Assembly: GCA_037447655.1 (NCBI GenBank)
Contig: JBBHKE010001460.1
Span: 1-16,615 of the forward strand
Origin: Zygnema cylindricum
Taxonomy: Eukaryota > Streptophyta > Zygnematophyceae > Zygnematales > Zygnemataceae
Reading direction: 5' to 3'
Length of the DNA: 16,615 nucleotides
The notes under the pieces were generated by a model. The model had not been told where the DNA came from and searched no databases. It saw nothing but the letters and a program-made list of their open reading frames with translations. The translations under genes were made by a program, and so were the position numbers. Shown here in pieces: positions 7,817-16,362 of this stretch. Position 1 is the stretch's first letter. Each line of letters begins with the position of its first letter.

Positions 7817-8972
7817 TGTTGAGTAAGTTACAGAAGGCACACGTATTACAGTAAAAATTGATCCTAATTTTGTCGCAATTTACAATTATCTTGATGAATC
7901 GACGTAACGCGACATATTATTAGATGACCACAATTACACGTGGCTAATGAAGTAACCACAAAAATCTCACGGTTAAAACAACGATAATACAACACCGTCT
8001 GTCCTTTGGTCTCTCTTGTTATCAAATTCTGTGCATTTAATAAACTGCATCGTTTTTCATGGCTCATTCGTTGAATTTTTTGCATGGCTCATTCGTAACA
8101 AAATTATGCTGCAACTTTTAAAGATTCCCGCTTTTTTTTTAAAGATGAGACTCAAATTTTAAACCAAATATAAAATCTAAATTTGAGCCCACCCTCCTTC
8201 ATAATGGAGTGCCTCGTTTTTAACCTCTCATTTTTAAATTTTCCCATGTATATTCACTCGTGGAAAAGCTTCAACTGGAGATGACAACACGATCGACGGA
8301 GGATGTGGGAACTCAACATACAGCTGTCAACCCTAACCCCAGGTGTCTCCGAAAAACAACATGCTCAACCTAAAGGGACGAATAATCACCTGGATAATCG
8401 TTACATCATCGGAGAACGGATATATAAAACCTCATTCCCAAAACTATCAAGAAGTATCCCGAACATTTTCAGAAGGCTATTCCTGTAATAAGTTTTCCTA
8501 AAACACTCCTCCCTTTCTCATCAATGGATAAAAAGCAAAATAAATGAAATGTTGTTTTCTTTTTTGATCCATTCCTTTTTTTTTTAATTATAAATTTTGA
8601 ATTCTTTGATTTTCTAAGTACAATTTTTGAAAAATCAGTTTTAGTTCGAACAAGAGTTCGAACTAAACATGAGTTAGTGTGGTCACATTTGATGTCTAAT
8701 CACCTTGCAGTAACTTTCGAATGTTTTTACCTGCCCTAATTTCTGGCCTTTCTTGTTCAAAATATTTCCTAATTATTATGCACTCAATAGTGTTGCAGTT
8801 CTTTTTATGGCTCCATTTGTGTTCTGTTATTTTAACTGGCTTTTTAATTTATTATTTTTTGTTGTTTTTTTACGAAACAGGATGTGGAAGTACGCACATC
8901 GAAGGATACTGTTCTAAACTCAGAACATCTTTTTGTGAATCCTCTCTAGTGGCGTAGAAGCGGATCGTCTGA
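7817..8972 (+). repeat. LTR-like repeat, copy B (no insertion)
   Basis: It aligns with copy A from TAAGTTACAGAAGG (7824) to GCGGATC (8966) and a little beyond. It begins TGTTGAG at 7817, a start typical of Ty1/copia LTRs, but no purine tract precedes it as a 3' LTR would need. TATATAAA (8421-8428) and AATAAA (8539-8544) are kept. It lacks the 782-bp transposon and shows the intact GGCTCATTCG target. Many single-base deletions relative to A suggest independent decay. It could be a solo LTR or a segmental duplicate. Confidence 0.55.
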
Positions 8973-10444
8973 GTATAAGCTGAATGAATATAACCAATTG
9001 AAATTATTTTCCGGATCTGCTTGTTGGAGTTGTTTGTCTAGCCATGTGCCAGTCTTGCCCCAAAAAAGTTGTTTGGTCTATGAGTATTATAGCTTGAAAA
9101 CACTACCAGAAACTCATATCAACAGCTGTGTAATGTGACTGTACAAAACTTAGCGATCCACTCACGTTCTGTTTGCATAACGGGAGGAACTCCTAAATGT
9201 ATTAGATTTAGTAGATTTAACAGTTATATATCTTAACCTTAGCTATATCATAGCCTCTTGTACATTGTCTTTTATGAACATGATTAAAACATTCTTTACG
9301 TGATATTTGCCATTGTGGGTTTGTCTGTATCATGAGGTACCTGTGTATTTTGTGTTGAATATGGTGTATTTTACTCTAGATTTTTTGTTTATATTTTACC
9401 TTCAAAACTCTGGTGTAGCGCCTAACTGCCTGGTTTGAGAATTACCTTTGATTTGGAAATGTTTCTATCTGTTGATGAAATCACAAAGGTTCACAATTTG
9501 GTTTTTAGATGATCAATATAGTTGCAGAAAACTTCTTGCGCTGCTTTTGTAGAGGAAATATTTTGTCACTCTCCATTGTGCGGATGTAAATTTGTAAACA
9601 CTTGAAAGCGGCAAGCGATGATAGTTTATTTTTAAATTTCAAAGACGTTGATACTTTGTAAAAGTCTGAATTTTCCTAGGATTAAAAAAATAAGGGAAAT
9701 GATAATGAGAAATAGTACAAGATAGAGCAGTGGTAAACCTAAGAACACTTCAAACTAAATAACAAGTGGAAAAGGGATATTCGATGTTCATTTGAGTAGA
9801 ATATGCCTCTATCTCTTGCCCTCTCGCCTAGACTCCCTAGCTTTATACAATTTCATGTCCCATTCTATTTCAAACCTCCATCCATCCCCTCCCTTTTTTC
9901 CTCTTGTTTTCCTCTCCCTTTCTTCTCATGTAATTTGGTATTTGATATTTCTGTGATATCTATGTAAGAGAGAAACGGATCGGGTAAAAGAGTTTGGGTA
10001 GATGTAACATTACATCTCGCATAGTCGAATTGGGAGTCCAGTCAACTCAGGTGGTGGCAATTGCTTAGACCAAGTACTTAAACAATACACGGATTAAAAT
10101 ATGGCATGCAGCATGTTATTGCCAATCAAATTTTGATTTGAGAATTTATTAGCGTTACCACAGTTTTATTACAAAGAGATGGCCTCACAAAATGTCAACT
10201 AAAGAAATAAACATCTGTAAAAAAACATTCCTTCATGAGACACAAAAACCACGGCTTCTATCATTTTTCCATCATACGTTACCTTAAAGAAAAAGGATCC
10301 CAAACAAGAACCCCACATTGAGGAGTTATGAAAAGCAAACACCCAATAAAAAAAATTAGTTTTCAACTCTGTATTTGAGGCTGAATCAAGAAAAATGACA
10401 GTTTCTCGTCGCGGGTGGGTTTTCCAGCGATGACATTGCCTCAG
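8973..10444. other. Unassigned DNA with a CT-rich tract, no gene seen
   Basis: About 1.5 kb with no supported gene. Bases 9800-9930 are strongly pyrimidine-rich on the plus strand (runs such as CATCCCCTCCCTTTTTTCC). The last part (10420-10445) has TTTTCCAGCGATGACATTG, which recurs inverted at about 10605-10625 inside repeat X1. An open frame on the minus strand (10199-10462) has no recognisable motif. Confidence 0.5.
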
Positions 10445-11149
10445 AGCCGAAGGATTTTCCACGATGACAAAACGTCCTTATTGATTTTTTGTTAAATGTC
10501 GATATTACTTTATTGATGCTTTGCAGTTCAGCAACGTTACATTCTCGACGTAGGTTGGTCTTCTGGTGAGAGACAGTGCTGAAGCCAGTTGTTTGGTCAA
10601 CGATGACAATGAATCATCGCTGGTTTATAATCCAGCGACGAAGATGTCTCGTCGGTGGTCGGTCATCATCCATGACAAAAAAAAATTGTCATCATTCCAT
10701 AGCAATCGCAAACACGTACAAAACAAAATCATTTAATAAAAACAAAAAAAACACATACATCATTAGAATAAAGAGTAATAACATCCTCATTGGAGTATCA
10801 TGGCTTAAAAATATTTAACATAAAAAATATTTCATTACAATCATTTATTATTTATGTCAAAAAAAAACAATTATTGCTCCAAAATTTCACTATTTTCCAC
10901 ACTCGAAATCAGAATACAGGCTCATAAATTCGGAAAACTTCTCTACCTTTCCACTTTCTCATAAATCTTCTTTCTATTCTCTCCATTCTATTCCCTTTTT
11001 ATACAAATGATTTCACTATCCTCTTTTAGGGCAGGAAAAATATAAAGTCCACTCTAATATGTTATAGAAAACAAATCAAATATAAAAACAATAAGGAAAA
11101 TAGTTGTACTTAATATTGACTTCCGGTCCCTTTCTCAAAACTAATAACT
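10445..11149 (-). repeat. Repeat X, copy 1 (0.7 kb)
   Basis: It is collinear with 12897-13598 from AGCCGAAGGATTTTCC to CTAATAACT, with substitutions and small indels only. It contains a 7-bp stem, TCGCTGG/CCAGCGA type (about 10616-10640). Read on the minus strand it has TATAAAAA (plus 10996-11003) and, downstream, AATAAA (plus 10509-10514), so it could be an LTR or promoter-bearing repeat in that direction. Its right end is cut at 11149 by the copia LTR. No frame is conserved as coding between the two copies. Confidence 0.8.
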
Positions 11150-12139
11150 GCAATTCTGTGTCCCCCATTTGGACCAAAATTGAGGAAGCCTCTAGGTAGT
11201 TTTCAACAAACCCAATTTCAACTAGAGCAATTGCCACCCAAGCAAACAAATAGATGAAGTGACTGCATCTTTGTGCAGTCTGGACTCCCCTGAGTCCACA
11301 ACAAGAAGAATCATTGAAAACACCCAACCAAGCGATTAGTTATTGAGTGGGCAAGATGCCAATATTTATACAAGCTTATTGGGAGAGAGGCGACTATCTC
11401 CTCAATTCAATAAGTCCTAAACCCTCTCACAACTCCTATCTACCGAGGTACGGTACCAATCAGAAGACTGTATAGTACAGAAAAGTACTATGACCGATGT
11501 ACTTTCTGCACGGTCTGTGTACGACAAGGCAATGGAGTGGACGCATGTCTCCTTCGGATTTGTCCTCATGTTCTCCGGGATTTCCTCTTCTCAATGACAT
11601 CCTGCCACGTGTCGCCAAGTCATGTCACGAACGACAACCGCCAAGGCGGCCATTCCCCGATCTCGGCGATGGTGCGGGCTGTCGGATCAAAACCGGCTTT
11701 AAGCGACAACCGTTCAAAAACAAATGTCCGGTACATTTGTTTCGTGCGCACTAAAAATTCCAACTAGTTTCTTTGAATTCTATTCCGTTAATCGGATTAG
11801 TTGCCTATCTATTGTTTAAATAGCTATCAAACCCTATGTATCTTAACGGACGACTACGACGGATTGGTAAGGGTTGACGGCTTTGCCTCGCCCTACCGGT
11901 CGGAGGTTTCAGTCCTGCCGGACTCAACCTTTTTGGTTGAGAGTGACTTAGGTCACTCTTAAGCCCTACCTATGGAGCTAAGGCAGCCATGGCTCCACCG
12001 CCCTCTCTCTCCTTCAGTGACTACAACAAGTATGGGGGCTAGAGAGAGATGGTGGAGGCAGGCTGCTTGTGCTTTCTTTTTCCTTTTTATTTTAATTAAG
12101 ACCTAGAAAATATCTCCCCTAAATCTAATGATTTCAACA
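11149..12139 (-). mobile_element. 3' LTR of a Ty1/copia retrotransposon (991 bp)
   Basis: Read on the minus strand it starts TGTTGAAATC at 12139, next to the purine-rich AAAATAAAGGGAG (12140-12152) just past the pol stop codon, the usual copia order of pol, polypurine tract and LTR. It ends ...GAATTGCA at 11149, giving TG...CA ends. TATAAATA on the minus strand (plus 11363-11370) would start R, leaving about 200 bp of R-U5. Two adjoining hairpins, CTCAACC/GGTTGAG (11923-11941) and GAGTGAC/GTCACTC (11941-11958), lie in U3. The left end interrupts repeat X1 exactly where X1 and X2 stop matching. The 5' LTR is absent, so the target duplication cannot be checked. Confidence 0.65.
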
Positions 12140-12152
12140 CTCCCTTTATTTT

Positions 12153-12900
12153 CTAGTCTAATTTTAGTTTCTCTTTTAATCCCCACTTTTCTCTACAGTA
12201 CTTTAGCTTGGGAGATGGCACAGGCTTTGTCATCATATCAGCCACCATTTCCCCATCACTCCTATACACCAAATTCACAATTTTTTTTTCTACCTTTTCC
12301 CTCACAAAACTCAATCTTATGTTCATATGCTTAGCTTTGAAATGATGTTTTGGATTGGCTGCAATTGCAATTGCAGCCTGATTATCACAAAACACTTCAT
12401 GCAGTCCATTCTTCATGTACCCCAATTCTTGCAACAAACACTTCACCCACATCAGCTCTTTCACAGCAGAACAAGAGGCCATGTACTCAGCCTCCATCGT
12501 GGACTGGGCAACAACCTTTTGTTGCTTGCTGCTCCAACAGCAAGCACCTCCCCCCACATACAATACATACCCAGAAGTGCATCTTCTCATAGATGGATCC
12601 CCATAACTGGCATCACTCCAAGTAGAGATGTCAGTGTTCTCCCCACCCAAATGCAACCATAGATCCCTTGTTCCCACCAGGTATCTCATTACCCTCTTGG
12701 CTGCCTCCCAGTCTCTCTTTCTTGGATCATGAAGACTCCTACTGAGGACTCCAACTGTTGCAGGTATGTCAGGTCTGGTACAATTCATAAAGTAAATCAA
12801 ACTTCCTACAGCCTGTTTATAAGGATTAGACTTCATAAACTGCCTCTCTTCTGGACTCATCTGATTATCTAGCATTATCACTCCTCCATCTACACTAGCC
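12153..12900 (-). pseudogene. Ty1/copia pol C-terminus: reverse transcriptase tail and RNase H
   Basis: The minus-strand frame ends in TAG at 12153-12155 and holds about 249 codons of true copia sequence. In order it shows the conserved reverse transcriptase end (PYKQAVGSLIYFMNCTRPDI), then RNase H: SDASYG with the first catalytic Asp, STMEAEYMA with the Glu, CDNQAA with the second Asp, then KHMNIR, where copia elements usually have KHIDVR. The last acidic residue is therefore Asn here. ADMMTKP near the end is the typical copia tail. Gag, protease, integrase and most of the reverse transcriptase are missing. The frame enters unrelated repeat X2 at about 12897-12912, so the apparent GTG start is not a real start. 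RNase H normally removes the RNA strand during reverse transcription. The frame is open without stops, so decay is recent or slight. Confidence 0.92.
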
Positions 12901-13598
12901 AAAGGATTTTCCACGATGACAAAACGTCCTTATTGATTTTTGGTTAAATGTCGATATTACTTTATTGATGCTTTGCATTTCAGCGACATTACATTCTCGA
13001 TGCAAGTTTGTCTTCCGGTGAGAGACAGTGCCGAAGCCAGTTGTTTGGTCAACGATGACAATGGATCATCGCTGGTTTATAATCCAGCGACGAAAATGTC
13101 TCATCGGTGGTCGGTCATCATCCATGACAAAAAAAATAATTGTCATTTTTCCATAGCAGTCCCCAACACGTACAAAACAAAATCATTTAATAAAAAACAA
13201 AAAAAACACATATATCATTAAAATAAAGAGTAATAACATCCTCATTGGAGTATCATGGCTTAAAAATATTTAACATAATAAATATTTCATTACAATTATT
13301 ATTTATGTCAAAAAAAACAATTATTGCTCCAAAATTTCACTATTTTACACACTCGAAATTTGAATACAGCTCATTACTTCGGAAAACTTCTCTACCTTTC
13401 CACTTTCTCATGAATCTTCTTTCTATTTTCTCCTTTATATTACCTTTTTATACAACTGATTTCACCATCCTCTTTTAGGGCAAGAAAAATATAAAGTCCT
13501 CTCTAATATGTTGTCGATAACAAATCAAACATATATACAATATGGACAATAGTTTTACTTCATATTGACTTCCAGTCCCTTCCTCAAAACTAATAACT
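12897..13598 (-). repeat. Repeat X, copy 2
   Basis: Direct sister of 10445-11149. It joins the copia fragment within AATCCTTTGGCT (minus strand), nearly identical in X1 (AATCCTTCGGCT). The minus-strand TATAAAAA (plus 13445-13452) is kept. Past 13598 it continues as CTTTTGTTCTT sequence absent from X1 because the copia LTR interrupts there. CTTTTGTTCTT (13614-13624) is inverted at 13692-13702, so X may end near 13700. Confidence 0.8.
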
Positions 13599-14690
13599 TT
13601 TGTTCTTTGCCTACTTTTGTTCTTCTGTAACCGTACTTCAAATCCAGTACATGATCCCATGCTCGCTTTAAAGTATTTTATGTCGCTTGACAAGAACAAA
13701 AGGACTTGAAAGAAAATGACTGTTAGAAAAAAAAAAATATTTTTTTTTTCAAGTTGAACTGTTGGCACTTAGGAATTCGTTGTCCAATTCTCTCGCCTAA
13801 TCGAAAATCCTGCAAAACATTCAAATGGAAATTCAATTTTCCTTCAAAACTCTTATTTCCATTCACATGAGGTTTCACTCATTCACATTTGAATTTTGAA
13901 TTTGCGTTTCAAATTCTCGTTTGAATTCACGTTTTTCACATTAATTTGTGGAAAGATCCTGACCACCCTTGAGTAAGATATAACCGAAGCGTAAAAAAAA
14001 CATCCTCCTCCTATTAATTTTGTCGTTTCGCGAATTAAAATTAAACAATTTGGCACTATTTGAAATCATGCACGTTGCATGTTTTGGTCTCATTTGATTT
14101 GTACAATTAACATTTTTTTACATTGTCGTGGATGGTAATCGCGACAAATTTCGAAATGACCTAAATGAAACAAATGACATATATCGCATTATTATAAACT
14201 GTACACATGACGCATTTTTTAATTATCTGGTTGGCACAACAACATTATTATTGTGAATGGTACATGTGACAAACTTTAGAGTTTTTTAATCAATTCATAA
14301 ACAACGAAAACATGTTCACTGAAACATTGATAATCTGAATTAGTATAAACTTTTTTTTTTCACAACGCACCTTGACACCAACACTCAAGCCATCCTTTAC
14401 GTATTTTTCGGAAGTTGACTCCTGAATATATACTGAGATCGATAAGAGGAAAATAAAACGAAGGTAAAGAAAAGTAAGAAAAATACAAAAAAGAGTTGAA
14501 TACCGTTTCCGTTTCGAAAGAAAGACAACATTCTTCAGGCAAAACATAACAAACGATTCTGTATTTTCCTTCTAAACATTCACAAAATTTATCTCAAAAC
14601 TAAAAAAAAGTAAAAAAAGATAGAAGTTACCTTCAAATAAGCCTTCATAAAATAAAAGAAAATATTAAAGATCAGTAAGGGCATAAACGG
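13599..14690. other. Unassigned low-complexity AT-rich DNA
   Basis: No gene supported. It includes an A11/T10 palindromic run near 13729-13750, degenerate repeats of TTTGAATT and CGTTTCAAATTC (13880-13935), and CATGCACGTTGCATG (about 14067-14081), an inverted pair of RY-type CATGCA words. A-rich stretches around 14440-14660 give the minus-strand open frames seen there. Confidence 0.5.
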
Positions 14691-14768
14691 CTCGAAAAAA
14701 ACCGACAAAAAAGTGAAAGGATAATAAGGGAGAAGATAGCATGGGTCTCTAAAAAAATTATTTGCATT

Positions 14769-14864
14769 TTAGAGGAAATTGGCAATTTCCACGTCATACA
14801 GAGCCACTTCTGTAAGAGCGACGTCACCAATGGTGGAGTTGACTGACAACAAAATGTTTGCCAT
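14769..14864 (-). CDS. Possible 31-codon small open frame
   Basis: On the minus strand ATG (14862-14864) opens a 31-codon frame ending in TAA at 14769-14771, with balanced composition (starts MANILLSVNSTIG). It lies in the only stretch of the right half that is not AT-rich. No homologue is recognised and no conserved partner exists in the window. It could be an exon remnant or chance. Confidence 0.15.
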   Translation of the reverse strand: MANILLSVNSTIGDVALTEVALYDVEIANFL

Positions 14865-14998
14865 TTCCGCCTTACACAATTAAAAAATGTAAGAAAACTG
14901 CGTGAAAGCGATGACGCGGGCGAAGTGCAATCCATGGCGGTGAAAGCGGATGCGACAGTGTCATAGATCGTTGTTGAAATAATGGAGAGATTTTCAAG

Positions 14999-15042
14999 AT
15001 GGCGGCGCAGTCGTTAGATTCCACAGGGAACCGGAAAAATAA
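14999..15042 (+). CDS. Possible first coding exon with splice donor
   Basis: ATG at 14999-15001 lies in AAGATGGCGG, a strong start context. The frame encodes MAAQSLDSTGNRKN and then meets GTAAGC at 15043-15048, a good plant-type 5' splice site, leaving a phase-2 exon of 44 nt. Without splicing the frame stops at TAA 15044-15046. Upstream DNA has CCAAT, GACGTCACC and TTTCCGCC-like words (14820-14870), and two short upstream ATG frames (about 14933 and 14983). No second exon was identified in the following 500 bp, so the gene may be lost, cut by repeats, or not a gene. The product is unknown. Confidence 0.25.
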
Positions 15043-15117
15043 GTAAGCGGCTTTGATTGGACAAAGGAAGCGTTACTGTGATTGGTCCAATAAGATTTTA
15101 TTTTGTGAGGTCTGTTC

Positions 15118-15161
15118 GCATTTGGCGTTACCTCACGACATATATCACCCACGCCAAATGC
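15118..15161. repeat. Perfect 11-bp inverted repeat, 22-nt loop
   Basis: GCATTTGGCGT (15118-15128) pairs exactly with ACGCCAAATGC (15151-15161). CCAATCA/TGATTGG-type words sit just upstream (15055-15090). Confidence 0.65.
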
Positions 15162-15589
15162 TATATATTTCTTATCATTTTGTCAATATGGTTACTCAAT
15201 TTCATGTGCCATCATGGTAAAAAACCCATATTACAGTTAAAAGTTATTCCTTTCAAGGGTCATTTTGGTACGTTTGGTTTATTTAAAATTAATATTTACG
15301 CTAAAACAGACGCGATCCCATATTAGAATAAAATTTTAATGAAATTGCTACGAAGTTCCCTATTCTAACTGCATACGCGGAACGTCGAAACAACAGTTAC
15401 AAAGTTATTACGGGAATAAAGGCAAACACGTATTTTCGATATTGTACTATAAACTTTTAGCATGGATATTTAGGAAAATGTTCATACTGACGACGATGTT
15501 GTCGACGGATGAGAGTTATGCGAACGGCTTTTTTTCGATGTGATTGATTATTTTGTTTAGTGCGATTTCACGTGCGATAGTGACTCTTT
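15162..15589. other. Unassigned DNA, no gene seen
   Basis: About 430 bp with no supported feature. It may include a diverged continuation of the reversed CACCGC element that starts at 15821, but no matching left terminus was found. Confidence 0.4.
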
Positions 15590-15821
15590 TAAATCATTAA
15601 ATGTACCTTTTTACTTAAAAAATACAATATTGCACGGTCGGACGTCGTCCGTACCCCACACTATTTAACACGAACCTATATTAGAATGTTGTTACACTAA
15701 TTAAACCTCATATAAATTAGAATAATGAAAAAATTAGAATCGATTACTCTATTTGATGTGATAGGGTCGAAATTTTGAGCGACTGAATTAGAGTAATTTA
15801 CTCTAATTACGATACGCGGTG
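15590..15821 (-). mobile_element. CACCGC-family element in reverse, incomplete (E3)
   Basis: Read on the minus strand from 15821 (after TA at 15822-15823) it starts CACCGCGTATCGTAATTAGA and follows E1 for about 230 bp, including the TTAAATAGTGTGG and GTACGG block and an AATGATTTA stretch, then diverges at about 15590. The far terminus is not seen. One base of the terminus differs (GTATCG for GAATCG). Confidence 0.7.
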
Positions 15822-15831
15822 TACTGTAAAA

Positions 15832-15876
15832 TGTGACGAACGTAGACGTGGGTGTAATTTGTGACGCTTGTAGACG
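15832..15876 (+). repeat. Imperfect 17-bp direct repeats, 28-bp step
   Basis: TGTGACGAACGTAGACG (15832-15848) and TGTGACGCTTGTAGACG (15860-15876) differ at three positions. They lie in the short spacer between the E3 end and the hAT element. Confidence 0.55.
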
Positions 15877-16098
15877 ACTACAAAACCAACAACAATCGAT
15901 GACGTTTACAAATTACTAGTGTTGGGTATCGAGGACCACTTGCCGATATTCGATATGTACCGAATTTTAGGTACCCGATAATTGATATATCGCTTCGATA
16001 TATCGATTATGGAAATATCGCGATATATCGCCGATATATCGCCGATATATCGTATTGACGATATATCAAAAATGAAAATTTTAATTTTTTTTTTCAAA

Positions 16099-16142
16099 CC
16101 CCCCCCCCCCCCCCCTTGAGCGCTCAATGGGGGGGGGGGGGG
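16099..16142. repeat. C17-TTGAGCGCTCAA-G14 palindrome
   Basis: Seventeen C (16099-16115), the perfect 12-bp palindrome TTGAGCGCTCAA (16116-16127), one T, then fourteen G (16129-16142). The whole forms a near-perfect hairpin, and each strand carries a long G run. Run lengths could be affected by sequencing error. Confidence 0.85.
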
Positions 16143-16151
16143 CAAAATTTC

Positions 16152-16211
16152 CGTACGATTCCCCGTACGTTTTTTCGTACAGTTTTCCGTACAGTTTTGC
16201 GTACTCTCACT
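16152..16211 (+). repeat. Five CGTAC units at an exact 12-bp step
   Basis: CGTAC starts at 16152, 16164, 16176, 16188 and 16200, each followed by a T-rich or variable 7-mer (for example AGTTTTC, AGTTTTG). A reverse-facing GTACGG follows at 16212. It lies inside the hAT element, to the right of the poly-G run. Confidence 0.85.
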
Positions 16212-16362
16212 GTACGGACAAGCAATTTTTGCGATATATATCGCGATAATTTATGTTGGTCCCGGTACGATATATCGAGGAATCTGTTCGATCGATATTC
16301 GATATATCGAATATCGAAATTATCGCGATATGAAACTACCCGATACCCAACACTACAAATTA

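Noticed and set aside
11076-11327. Minus-strand frame across the X1/copia LTR boundary, similar to a frame at 13475-13768
   Set aside because: The likeness comes from the shared X DNA (the LLVLRKG stretch); changes between copies alter residues and the frames start in unrelated DNA.
12327-12662. Plus-strand open frames of 60-111 codons over the copia region
   Set aside because: They are antisense shadows of the well-supported minus-strand RNase H frame.
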